Positions 50,720 to 58,793 of a DNA stretch of 64,000 nt are shown here, piece after piece (the stretch's first letter is position 1; every line of letters begins with the position of its first letter). The stretch covers positions 1 to 64,000 of the forward strand of contig JAMLGJ010000011.1 in assembly GCA_023958095.1 (NCBI GenBank), read 5' to 3'. The translations under genes were made by a program, and so were the position numbers. Under the pieces are notes generated by a model, which worked only from the letters and a program-made list of their open reading frames with translations, had not been told where the DNA came from and searched no databases. This DNA comes from Microthrixaceae bacterium (GTDB taxonomy: Bacteria; Actinomycetota; Acidimicrobiia; Acidimicrobiales; Microtrichaceae).

Positions 50720-50734
50720 TGGGGCGTGGTGGGG
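50720..50734 (+). promoter_or_regulatory. Candidate MraZ operator (TGGGG repeats)
   Basis: TGGGG at 50720-50724 and 50730-50734, separated by 5 nt, is the published TGGGN-N5-TGGGN spacing of MraZ binding sites. It lies about 140 nt before the mraZ promoter, further than usual; a similar but looser pattern (TGGGG...AGGG...CGGG) occurs in the leader at 50897-50918. Confidence 0.45.
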
Positions 50735-50860
50735 GGCTTCGGCCACCGAGGGTGTGCCCGGACCGCTCGTTCCTGCCATTGCGTCACTGTGCGTGGTTGC
50801 GCGTGCTGTCTGAGTGGAAATTTCATGCGTGAAACTCTTCCTCGGTGGCACTTGGTGTCA

Positions 50861-50866
50861 TAGGGT
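50861..50866 (+). promoter_or_regulatory. -10 hexamer of the mraZ operon
   Basis: TAGGGT, which would start transcription near 50873, giving a leader of about 62 nt before mraZ, or a leaderless 10-codon frame at GTG 50875. Confidence 0.5.
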
Positions 50867-50936
50867 GGGGCGCTGTGGAGCAAAAGCACCATGAAGTGGG
50901 GCACTAGGGCTGATCGGGCCTGACCGGTGGCGCAAC

Positions 50937-51353
50937 GTGGATTTCTGGGAGTACAACGAGCACAACATCGACGACAAGGGTCGTCTCGTGCTGCCCGCGT
51001 CCTTCCGGTCCGCGTTCGAGTCCGGCGGCCTGCTCACCTACCACGGGCGGTACCTGGCGCTGTTCGAGTACGCCCGCTGGGAGGCCCACCTGCGCACCAT
51101 GCGCGACAGCGGGAACTTCTCCCCCCAGGAGCTCCGCTACCTGAAGTCCTTCGTGACCGAGTTCACCCCCGATGGCCAGCACCGGGTGACGGTGCCCACT
51201 CGATTGCGCGACCGCGCCGGGATCGACCGGGAGGTTGCACTCATCGGCATGGGCGACCACGTCGCGGTCTACGCCCGGGATGTCTGGAAGGCCTTCGAGG
51301 AAGAACTCGACTCCGGTGGCGACCTCGCCGACCGACTGGCAGAGGCGTTGTGA
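50937..51353 (+). CDS. mraZ: Transcription regulator MraZ
   Basis: A 138-residue protein with two copies of the MraZ/AbrB-like fold: NEHNIDDKGRLVLPASFR at the start and TPDGQHRVTVPTRLRDRAGI in the second half. It forms rings that repress the dcw operon by binding repeated TGGGN boxes; candidate boxes lie upstream. GTG 50937 gives the usual short N-terminus (MDFWEYNEHN). The next gene, rsmH, starts with a GTGA overlap, so mraZ heads the whole cluster. Confidence 0.92.
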   Translation: MDFWEYNEHNIDDKGRLVLPASFRSAFESGGLLTYHGRYLALFEYARWEAHLRTMRDSGNFSPQELRYLKSFVTEFTPDGQHRVTVPTRLRDRAGIDREVALIGMGDHVAVYARDVWKAFEEELDSGGDLADRLAEAL

Positions 51354-52420
51354 ATGCCGGCCGGAACGAGGATCCCCGCGAGGGCCGATCGGGCGACGAT
51401 GCAGGCCGGAACGACGATGCAGGCCGGAACGACGATGCAGGCTGGAACGACGATGCAGGCCGGAACGACGCCGGGCCCGCCGCTTCCTTCGAGCACGTTC
51501 CGGTGCTCCTCGAGCAGGTCGTGTCACTGCTCGAGGGAGCGCCCGACGGGCTGTTCGTGGATGCCACGGTCGGCGGAGCGGGCCACGCGGCCGCGGTGTT
51601 GGATGCGCATCCGGGGCTCCACCTGCTCGGCATCGACCGTGATGACCGTGCCGTCGCCGCCGCACGGGACCGGCTCGGGCGCTTCGGCGCTCGTGCCGAG
51701 GTCGTCCGGAGCCCATTTTCCAGAATCGAGGACCTGGTCAGAGCCAGGTCGGAACAAGGAGCAAGTGCCGTGTTGATGGACCTGGGTGTCAGCTCACCGC
51801 AACTCGACGAGGCCGATCGTGGCTTCTCGCACCGCTCGGCGGGGCCACTCGACATGCGCATGGACCGTCGCGCCCCCAAGAGCGCCTACGAGGTCGTCAA
51901 CGAGTACTCCTTCCCCAAGCTGCGCCGGGTCATCGCGGAGTTCGGAGAAGAACGCCATGCGGATCGCATCGCACGCCACGTGGTCGACGCACGCCCGATC
52001 TCCGACAGCGCACATCTCGCCGAGGTCGTGGCGGCCGCAGTGCCCGCCCCGGCACGCCGGCGCGGCGGGCACCCCGCCCGTCGGACGTTCCAGGCGATCC
52101 GCATGGAGGTCAACCGCGAACTGGACGAACTCGCCGAGGGGCTCGAGGCAGCACTCGGGGCGCTCGCTCCCGGAGGCCGCATGTGCGTGCTGTCGTACCA
52201 CAGCCTCGAGGACCGCATGGTCAAGGGTGCCTTCCGGGAGGCGGCATCCGGTGGCTGCGTGTGCCCCGACGGCCTCGAGTGCGTCTGCGGGGCCACGCCG
52301 ACGGTAAGGCTGTTGAAGCGTGGCGCGTGGAAGCCCACCGAGAGCGAGGTGCAGCGCAACCCGAGGTCGCGCAGCGCCCGGTTGCGTGCCGTCGAAGCGG
52401 TCGGGGGCAGGGCGTCGTGA
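51350..52420 (+). CDS. rsmH: 16S rRNA (cytosine-1402-N4)-methyltransferase
   Basis: A 356-residue methyltransferase. After an unusual N-terminal repeat region (residues about 1-42) the enzyme starts FEHVPVLLEQVVSLL; the SAM site is FVDATVGGAGHAAAVL and IDRDDRAVAAA, with LMDLGVSSPQLDEADRGFS and GGRMCVLSYHSLEDRMVK as family marks. It modifies 16S rRNA at C1402. The N-terminal part contains four perfect or near-perfect 18-bp repeats coding DDAGRN. GTG 51350 overlaps the mraZ stop (GTGA). Confidence 0.92.
   Translation: MNAGRNEDPREGRSGDDAGRNDDAGRNDDAGWNDDAGRNDAGPAASFEHVPVLLEQVVSLLEGAPDGLFVDATVGGAGHAAAVLDAHPGLHLLGIDRDDRAVAAARDRLGRFGARAEVVRSPFSRIEDLVRARSEQGASAVLMDLGVSSPQLDEADRGFSHRSAGPLDMRMDRRAPKSAYEVVNEYSFPKLRRVIAEFGEERHADRIARHVVDARPISDSAHLAEVVAAAVPAPARRRGGHPARRTFQAIRMEVNRELDELAEGLEAALGALAPGGRMCVLSYHSLEDRMVKGAFREAASGGCVCPDGLECVCGATPTVRLLKRGAWKPTESEVQRNPRSRSARLRAVEAVGGRAS
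51395..51466 (+). repeat. Four 18-bp in-frame tandem repeats inside rsmH
   Basis: GACGATGCAGGCCGGAAC is repeated four times without a gap; the third copy has one change (Arg to Trp). It codes DDAGRN units, so changes in copy number keep the frame. Confidence 0.9.
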
Positions 52421-52794
52421 GCACCGCGACGGTTCACCCGGGCCGGCTCCACCTCCTGCGTGCACGGTCCGGCGCCCTGCGCCTGCCCCGTCCCGGGGCG
52501 GCGCGTTCCTTCCTCGCCGCAGGGTTCGCGATGGTCGTGCTGGCAGTCGCCCTCCAGGCCCAGTTGGTTGCCGGGCAGGACTCCCTCGAGGAGTTGAACG
52601 CAGCGCGCGTCGAAGCATCGGAGCTGGGTGCGGACCTGCGGGCCTCGGTCGCCGCCGCCGAGTCACCGGCGAACGTCCTCGCGGCAGCCGAGGAGATGGG
52701 CATGGTGCGCCCCGCTGCAGCGGTGGCCGTCCCCGCAGCACCGAACGAGCACGCTGCTGTACCGCAGGTCGACGGGTCCGCGGGGAGCCGCTGA
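52417..52794 (+). CDS. ftsL: FtsL-like division protein
   Basis: A 125-residue bitopic membrane protein. A basic N-terminus (about 30 residues), one membrane segment (SFLAAGFAMVVLAVALQAQLVA) and a short coiled-coil-like helix (DSLEELNAARVEASELGADL) followed by an Ala/Pro-rich tail match FtsL by architecture and by its position between rsmH and ftsI. The sequence itself is too variable to prove it. FtsL links FtsB/FtsQ to the septal synthase. GTG 52417 overlaps the rsmH stop (GTGA). Confidence 0.7.
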   Translation: MSTATVHPGRLHLLRARSGALRLPRPGAARSFLAAGFAMVVLAVALQAQLVAGQDSLEELNAARVEASELGADLRASVAAAESPANVLAAAEEMGMVRPAAAVAVPAAPNEHAAVPQVDGSAGSR

Positions 52795-52815
52795 TGACGC
52801 CGGAGCGGGTGTCGC

Positions 52816-54912
52816 GTGGCAGCTGAGACGACACGGAACGCAGCCCGGAAGGGGCAGCGCTCGCCGTCCCGGAGGACCGGAGCAGGCCGCTCGGGTCCCC
52901 GCCGTTCAGCGCGCCGGGCCGGGTCGGGTTCCACGCTGGGAGGCGTCCATGGACCCCAGCGCCGGGCCGGTCGTCCGAGCCGCCAACCCGGGCGGGCCGG
53001 TGCCGGAACCAGGACCACGCGGCGGCGGGCCGCCCGCAGGGGTGATGCCGGCGCCAACCCGACCGCGCGCGTCCGTTTCGTGGTGGCCGTGTTGGTGGCC
53101 CTGGCCGTGGTACCCGTGTGGAAGTTGCTCGGGGTTCTCATCGGTGAGGGGGAGGTGCTCGCGGAGAGCGGACGGACCCAGGGTTTCGCCGAGGTCTCCA
53201 TCCCCGCCATGAGGGGATCGATCCTCGACCGCAACGGGGTCGAACTGGCCATCTCGCTCCCGCGGGTGCGGATCGCGGCGAACGCCAAGCGCCTGGGTGA
53301 ACTGGCCGAGGAGGATCCCGGCGCCGAGGGCGCCTTCGTGGGGATACTCGCTTCCGCGGTGGGCGTGGACGAGCTCGAACTGATGGACACCCTGAGTGCC
53401 TCGGCGGACGACGACCCATGGGTGGAGCTGGTTCCCCTGGCCACACCGGAGGCAGCGGATCGCGCCCGTGAGGAGCTGCTGGAGGCGGGGCTCCTCGACG
53501 CACTCGTGCTCGAGGACACCTCGGAACGGGTGCATCCCAACGGCGAGAGCGGACTGCGTGTGGTCGGCACGCTCGGACCCGACGGGCCGGGGCCCGGGGC
53601 CGGCGTGGAGGCGGCGCTGGACTCCGAGCTCCGGGGGGTCGAGGGGCGACGCTCGATGGAGGTGAGCCCCTCCGGTGACGTGATCGCGGGCACCGACCAG
53701 ATCGACAAGGCGCCGGCCGACGGGGCATCGGTCTGGCTCACCCTCGACCGGAACCTGCAGTACGAGGTCGAACAGGTCCTGCTGCGCGGCGCCGAGGCCG
53801 CCGGGGCAGCGGGAGGCGTCGTGGTGGTCGGCCGACCGGACACCGGTGAGTTGCTGGCAGTGGCAGGTGTCGAGCGTTCCGAGGACGGAGAGCTGGTGCT
53901 CGCCGACTCCCCCAAGCCATTCGCCGATGCCTACCAGGCGGGGTCGGTGTTCAAGCTCGTTCCCGTCTCGGCAGCGATCCAGGACGGCATGGTGGGCCTC
54001 GACACCGCGGTGACGGTGCCCCCGCGGATAACCCTCTACGACCGCACGTTCAGCGACCACGACGACCATCCGGTCCAGGACATGACGGTGCGCGACATCG
54101 TCGCCCACAGCTCCAACGTGGGTACGATCAAGCTCGCCCAGCAGCTCGGGCCGGAGCGCCTGCACAGGGCTCTGCGCGACTTCGGGTTCGGGGAGCTCAC
54201 CGGCGTCGCGGCTCCCGCTGAGTCCGCCGGACTGCTCCCCCCGGTCGATCTGTGGAACGGGCCCGACATCGCCGCCAGCGCGATCGGCACCCTGCAGTCC
54301 GCCACCGCCGTCCAGCTGTGGGCCGCCTACAACGTGATCGCGAATGACGGCGAGTACGTGGCCCCCCGCCTGGTCAAGTCGGTGGAACGGCCCGACGGCA
54401 CGCCCGTGGCGGCCGAACCCCAGGAGCGCCGCAGGGTGCTCGATGCCGAGGCCGCGAGGCAGGTCGAGGAGGCGCTGCGCGCCGTGGTCACCGAGGGCAC
54501 CGCCAGCCACTGGAGCATCCCCGGGTTCCCCGCGGCGGCCAAGACGGGTACCAGCCGGATGCCCGACCCCGAGCACTCCGACGGTGAGGACGGATACCTG
54601 TGGTCCGACGGCAGGTACCACTACCTGAACGTCCTGACGGGCTACCTCCCGGTGGACGACCCCGAGCTCTCGATCACCGTCCTGCTGGAGGACACCGCTG
54701 AGGGGCTCACCGGTTCCAGCGGCGCCGGTCCGGTGTTCTCCGCCCTGGCACAGCTGGGCATCCGTGAGCTCGGTCTGGCCCCGGCAGGCGCGGATCCAGA
54801 CACCGCGCCAGTGGGTCTGCGCGCGGAACCCGCAACCCCCGCCGTGTCACCGGAGGCTCCGGAGGTGGCCGATGATGTAGCGGATGTCGACGGATCTGCG
54901 ACAGTTGGGTGA
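52816..54912 (+). CDS. ftsI: Septal penicillin-binding protein (FtsI/PBP3-like)
   Basis: A 698-residue transpeptidase. An Arg/Gly-rich cytoplasmic tail of about 85 residues precedes the membrane segment (FVVAVLVALAVVPVWKLLGV). The dimerisation domain begins RGSILDRNGVELA. Active-site motifs are SVFK (in AGSVFKLV), SSN (AHSSNVGT) and KTGT (AAKTGTS). There is no PASTA domain. It cross-links septal peptidoglycan with FtsW. GTG 52816 follows ftsL by 21 nt; the stop overlaps murE by 29 nt. Confidence 0.92.
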   Translation: MAAETTRNAARKGQRSPSRRTGAGRSGPRRSARRAGSGSTLGGVHGPQRRAGRPSRQPGRAGAGTRTTRRRAARRGDAGANPTARVRFVVAVLVALAVVPVWKLLGVLIGEGEVLAESGRTQGFAEVSIPAMRGSILDRNGVELAISLPRVRIAANAKRLGELAEEDPGAEGAFVGILASAVGVDELELMDTLSASADDDPWVELVPLATPEAADRAREELLEAGLLDALVLEDTSERVHPNGESGLRVVGTLGPDGPGPGAGVEAALDSELRGVEGRRSMEVSPSGDVIAGTDQIDKAPADGASVWLTLDRNLQYEVEQVLLRGAEAAGAAGGVVVVGRPDTGELLAVAGVERSEDGELVLADSPKPFADAYQAGSVFKLVPVSAAIQDGMVGLDTAVTVPPRITLYDRTFSDHDDHPVQDMTVRDIVAHSSNVGTIKLAQQLGPERLHRALRDFGFGELTGVAAPAESAGLLPPVDLWNGPDIAASAIGTLQSATAVQLWAAYNVIANDGEYVAPRLVKSVERPDGTPVAAEPQERRRVLDAEAARQVEEALRAVVTEGTASHWSIPGFPAAAKTGTSRMPDPEHSDGEDGYLWSDGRYHYLNVLTGYLPVDDPELSITVLLEDTAEGLTGSSGAGPVFSALAQLGIRELGLAPAGADPDTAPVGLRAEPATPAVSPEAPEVADDVADVDGSATVG

Positions 54913-56341
54913 GCGGCCGGTGGTCACGGTGGCGGATGTCGCCCGTGTGGTGGGCGGTCGCGTCATCGGCGCGGATGGAGTCCGACTCGAGGGTGTGACC
55001 CACGACTCCGGCCAGGTGCGCCCCGGCTGGCTGTTCTGTGCGGTGGTGGGGGAGCGCCACGACGGAGGGGAGTTCGCAGCCGAGGCCGTGAGGGCCGGTG
55101 CCGTGGCCGTGCTCACCCAACGGGAGCTGGACCTGGAGGTGCCCCAGGTGCTGGTCCGCGACGCACGTGCGGCCATGGCGCCCGCAGCACGCGTCGTCCA
55201 CGGCGACCCCGCGTCGGCGCTCACCCTGGTCGGCGTCACCGGGACCAATGGCAAGACCACTGTCGTGGAGCTGCTGGCACAGGTGCTGAGAGCAGACGGG
55301 GCACGGGTGGCCACCATCGGCACCCTCTCGGGGACGCGCACGACACCCGAGGCGACTGACCTCCACCAGCGACTGGCCGAGTTCCGACGGGAGGGCTTCT
55401 CACACGTGGTGATGGAGGTGAGCTCGCACGCCCTCGAGATGCACCGCGTCGACGGGATCGTGTTCGACGTGGCGGTCTTCACCAACCTGGGTCGTGACCA
55501 CCTCGACTTCCATGGCACCCAGGAGGCGTACTTCGCCGCGAAGGCCCGCCTGTTCGAGGTGGATCGATGCGAACGGGCGGTGATCAACACCGACGACCTC
55601 CACGGGCGCCTCCTGGCCGACACCGTCGAGGTGCCCGTCGAGCCCTGCGCGGTGTCGGAGCTGACGGACCTGCAGCTCTCCGCGGCGGGCTCCGGACCCA
55701 ACCGTGGCAGCCGCTTCACCTGGCGGAACCAGGTGGTGGAGCTCCCGCTGAGTGGGCGCCACAACGTGTCGAACGCGCTCGCGGCCGCTGAATCGGCGCG
55801 GCTGCTCGGGGTCGACGAACCAGTCGTGGCGGCCGCGCTCGGGGCGCTCGGGACGGTGCCCGGCCGATTCGAGGTCCTGGACTCGCCGCCCGGGGCACCG
55901 ACGGTGGTCGTCGACTACGCGCACACCCCGGATGCCCTCCAGAACGTGCTCGGGGCCGCAGCGGAGCTCCGGGGCGACGACGGGCAGCTGGTGGTGGTCT
56001 TCGGATGTGGCGGTGACCGTGACCGCGGCAAGCGTCCGCTCATGGGTGCGGTGGCCACTGCGGGAGCCGACGGCGTCGTGCTCACCAACGACAACCCGCG
56101 CAGCGAGGATCCGCAGGGGATCATCGATCAGGTGCTCACGGGATGTGATGATTCGGTTGTGGTTGAACCCGACCGACGTGAAGCGATCGCGCGCGCCCTG
56201 CACGGGAGGAGCAGCGGGGACGTGGTCCTCATCGCGGGCAAGGGGCACGAGGTCGGCCAGGTGTTCGCGGATCACACCGAGGAGTTCGACGACCGCCTCG
56301 TGGCCTCGGAGCTGCTGCACGAGATGGGCGGCGGCTCGTGA
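54884..56341 (+). CDS. murE: UDP-MurNAc-tripeptide synthetase
   Basis: A 485-residue Mur ligase that adds the third residue to the peptidoglycan stem. ATP loop is GVTGTNGKTT, with MEVSSHALEMHRV, TNLGRDHLDFHGT (carbamylated Lys follows in FAAKARLF) and the selectivity motif TNDNPRSEDP. DNPR binds meso-diaminopimelate. The next gene is mraY, directly overlapping (GTGA), so no murF lies between them, in contrast to the usual order. The start ATG 54884 overlaps ftsI by 29 nt and lacks a strong ribosome site. Confidence 0.93.
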   Translation: MSTDLRQLGERPVVTVADVARVVGGRVIGADGVRLEGVTHDSGQVRPGWLFCAVVGERHDGGEFAAEAVRAGAVAVLTQRELDLEVPQVLVRDARAAMAPAARVVHGDPASALTLVGVTGTNGKTTVVELLAQVLRADGARVATIGTLSGTRTTPEATDLHQRLAEFRREGFSHVVMEVSSHALEMHRVDGIVFDVAVFTNLGRDHLDFHGTQEAYFAAKARLFEVDRCERAVINTDDLHGRLLADTVEVPVEPCAVSELTDLQLSAAGSGPNRGSRFTWRNQVVELPLSGRHNVSNALAAAESARLLGVDEPVVAAALGALGTVPGRFEVLDSPPGAPTVVVDYAHTPDALQNVLGAAAELRGDDGQLVVVFGCGGDRDRGKRPLMGAVATAGADGVVLTNDNPRSEDPQGIIDQVLTGCDDSVVVEPDRREAIARALHGRSSGDVVLIAGKGHEVGQVFADHTEEFDDRLVASELLHEMGGGS

Positions 56342-57366
56342 TACGGCTGTTGTTGGCGGCGGGAATCAGCGTCGCGGTCTCCCTGGTGGGGACGCGACTG
56401 CTGATCCTCGCGCTGACGAAGCGCCGGATCGGCCAGCCGATCCACGAGGACGTGCCCTCGGGCCACACGGTCAAGGCCGGGACTCCCACCATGGGGGGCA
56501 TCGCGATCGTCGCCGGCTGCGTCGCCGGCTACCTGGTGTCGAACCTGTGGGACGGCGTGTTCACCTGGACGGGGTTGATCTCGGTCGCCGCCATCGTGGG
56601 TGCCGGGATCGTCGGGTTCCTCGATGACTGGCTCAAGATCACAAGGGAACGGAACCTGGGCCTGAACAAGCGGGCCAAGACGATCGGCCTGCTCGCGGTG
56701 GCGGTCGGGTTCGCGCTCGGGATGCTCTGGCTCACGCGCGTCCACACGAGCATCAGCTTCACCCGCTGGGACGACATGGGAATCGAGTTGTCCCGCGGCG
56801 TGTGGGCGGTCTGGGCCGTGGTGTTGATCCTCGCCGCATCCAACGCGGTGAACCTGACCGATGGGCTCGACGGCCTCGCTGCGGGTTCGGGAGCGATCGT
56901 GTTCGCGGGCTACCTGTTCATCGGCTACTGGATCTTCCGGCACCCTTCCTACGGGATCTCGGTGGGCCTGGACCTCGCGGTCGTGGCCGCCGCCATGATG
57001 GGGGCCTGCACCGGGTTCCTCTGGTGGAACGCCGCCCCGGCGCGGATCTTCATGGGCGACACGGGTTCCCTGGCCATCGGCACCGGGCTGGCCGCACTCG
57101 CGTTGTCCTCTTCCACCGCGATGCTGTTGCCGATCCTCGGCGCCGTGTTCGTGGTGGAGACGCTCTCGGTGATCATCCAGGTGGCGGCATTCCGAACCAC
57201 CGGCAGGCGCGTGTTCAAGATGGCGCCGATCCATCACCACTTCGAGCTGATGGGCTGGCCGGAGACGACCGTGATCATCAGGCTCTGGATGATCACCGGC
57301 GGCGCCACGGCGTTCGGCATCGCACTGTTCTACCGGGAGTTCCTCCGGGCCGGGGGGCTCGAATGA
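56338..57366 (+). CDS. mraY: Phospho-MurNAc-pentapeptide transferase
   Basis: A 342-residue membrane enzyme with ten or so membrane segments. Motifs are IHEDVPSGHTVKAGTPTMGG near residue 36, DDWLKITRERNLGLNKRAKTIG near 98, NAVNLTDGLDGLAAG and FMGDTGSLAIG, and PIHHHFELMGWPE. It links UDP-MurNAc-pentapeptide to undecaprenyl phosphate to make lipid I. The GTG 56338 overlaps the murE stop, and the stop overlaps murD (ATGA). Confidence 0.95.
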   Translation: MIRLLLAAGISVAVSLVGTRLLILALTKRRIGQPIHEDVPSGHTVKAGTPTMGGIAIVAGCVAGYLVSNLWDGVFTWTGLISVAAIVGAGIVGFLDDWLKITRERNLGLNKRAKTIGLLAVAVGFALGMLWLTRVHTSISFTRWDDMGIELSRGVWAVWAVVLILAASNAVNLTDGLDGLAAGSGAIVFAGYLFIGYWIFRHPSYGISVGLDLAVVAAAMMGACTGFLWWNAAPARIFMGDTGSLAIGTGLAALALSSSTAMLLPILGAVFVVETLSVIIQVAAFRTTGRRVFKMAPIHHHFELMGWPETTVIIRLWMITGGATAFGIALFYREFLRAGGLE

Positions 57367-58793
57367 GCTCCGGCGCCGGGAGCCCCGCGGCGCAGCGGTG
57401 GATCAACTCCCCGAAGGCTGTGGCTCTCGTCGGCCTCGGTGTCGCGAACACCGCGTGTGCTCGCGCGCTCCATGCCCACGGCCACACCGTGGTGCTCTGC
57501 GACGACGGGGATTCCTCCGGCGGCGAGCGACTCGCCGCCGAACTGGGCTGTGCGTTCGTGCACCGTCCCCGCCGCCCGGAGCTGCTGGAGTTGCTCGGGG
57601 ACTGCGTGGCCGTGCTGCCCACACCGGGACTGCCCGAGGCGCACCCCGCGTTCGGGGTGGCGGCGGAGCTGGACCTGGAGCTGCTCAGCGAGTTCGACCT
57701 GGCGGCCGCCTGGGACGACAGGCCACTGCTCGCGGTCACCGGAACGAACGGCAAGACGACCGTGTGCACGTTGACCGCGGCGATGCTCGAGGAATCCGGC
57801 ATCAGTTGCGCTGCGGTGGGGAACCTCGACGTGCCGCTCGTGGCCGCGATCGAGGATCCCGGACCGAGTTGCTTCGTGGTCGAGGCATCGTCGTTCCGTC
57901 TGGCCAGGAGCACCCGGTTCGCCCCGGGTGTGGCCACCTGGCTCAACTTTGCAGCGGACCACCTGGACGTGCACTCGGACCTGGAGTCCTACCGTGAGGC
58001 CAAGGCGAGGATCTGGTCCCACCAGGGACCCGGCGACGTTGCGGTCTACAACGCTGACGACCCGGTCGTGTCCGACGCCGTGCTCGGGGTGCCGGAGGGC
58101 GTCGAAGCGATCGGATTCACCCTCTCGCAGGGCACCGGGGCCCCCGGGGTTCCGATGTACCGCGAGACGAACGGCGTGATCCTCGATCCGTCGGGTGCCG
58201 AGCTGCTCGAGGTCGAGCGCCTGTGGAGCCGGCTGCCCCACGACCGTCGCAACGTGATGGCCTCCGCGGCGACGGCCCTCGCCGGCGGCGCATCGCCCGA
58301 CGGGGTGTGTCGAGCGGCGCTCGCGTTCCGGGGCCTGCCGCATCGGGTGGAGCTGGTCGCGAGTCATGACGCCGTGCGGTTCTACAACGATTCGAAGGCC
58401 ACCACGCCCCACGCAACCCTCGCGGCGCTGAAGGGCTTCGACTCGGTCGTGCTCATAGCCGGTGGCCGGAACAAGGGCGTGGACCTCTCGGTGCTCGGCA
58501 CCGCCGGGAACGTCTCCGCCGCGGTGGGCATCGGGGAGGCCGGCGCCGAGGTGGCCTCGGCGTTCCGGGAGCGGCCCACGGTTCTGGCCACCGACATGGA
58601 TGACGCGGTACGCAGGGCGGCGTCGCTGGCATCGCCCGGGGACACGGTGCTGCTCTCACCCGGATGCGCCTCCTTCGATGCCTACGGTTCCTACGCGGAG
58701 CGGGGCGAGGCGTTCCGTGCTGCGGTCGAGCGTCTCGGGGGTACCGGGGCGTCCGATTCCCCGGACGGAACGTCGGGGGATGCCCATGGCTGA
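57363..58793 (+). CDS. murD: UDP-MurNAc-L-alanine:D-glutamate ligase
   Basis: A 476-residue Mur ligase. The N-terminal Rossmann-like fold begins VALVGLGVANTACARAL; the ATP loop is VTGTNGKTTVCTLTA; Glu and His region FVVEASSFRLA and NFAADHLDVHSDL; the C-terminal domain has FYNDSKATTPHATLAAL and LIAGGRNKGVDLS. It adds D-Glu to UDP-MurNAc-L-Ala. ATG 57363 overlaps the mraY stop by 4 nt. The gene ends with an 8-nt overlap into ftsW. Confidence 0.94.
   Translation: MSSGAGSPAAQRWINSPKAVALVGLGVANTACARALHAHGHTVVLCDDGDSSGGERLAAELGCAFVHRPRRPELLELLGDCVAVLPTPGLPEAHPAFGVAAELDLELLSEFDLAAAWDDRPLLAVTGTNGKTTVCTLTAAMLEESGISCAAVGNLDVPLVAAIEDPGPSCFVVEASSFRLARSTRFAPGVATWLNFAADHLDVHSDLESYREAKARIWSHQGPGDVAVYNADDPVVSDAVLGVPEGVEAIGFTLSQGTGAPGVPMYRETNGVILDPSGAELLEVERLWSRLPHDRRNVMASAATALAGGASPDGVCRAALAFRGLPHRVELVASHDAVRFYNDSKATTPHATLAALKGFDSVVLIAGGRNKGVDLSVLGTAGNVSAAVGIGEAGAEVASAFRERPTVLATDMDDAVRRAASLASPGDTVLLSPGCASFDAYGSYAERGEAFRAAVERLGGTGASDSPDGTSGDAHG

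Larger units (their letters stand above)
50670..50936 (+). promoter_or_regulatory. Upstream regulatory region of the dcw cluster
   Basis: No gene is seen here. It holds TGGGG at 50720 and 50730, a 5-bp inverted repeat TTTCA-TGCG-TGAAA at 50821-50834 in the only AT-rich patch, a TAGGGT hexamer at 50861 and a short leaderless frame of 10 codons (GTG 50875 to TAG). Confidence 0.55.

Noticed and set aside
51354-51496. CRISPR-like array suggested by tandem repeats
   Set aside because: The units are contiguous without spacers and in frame in rsmH; this is a minisatellite.
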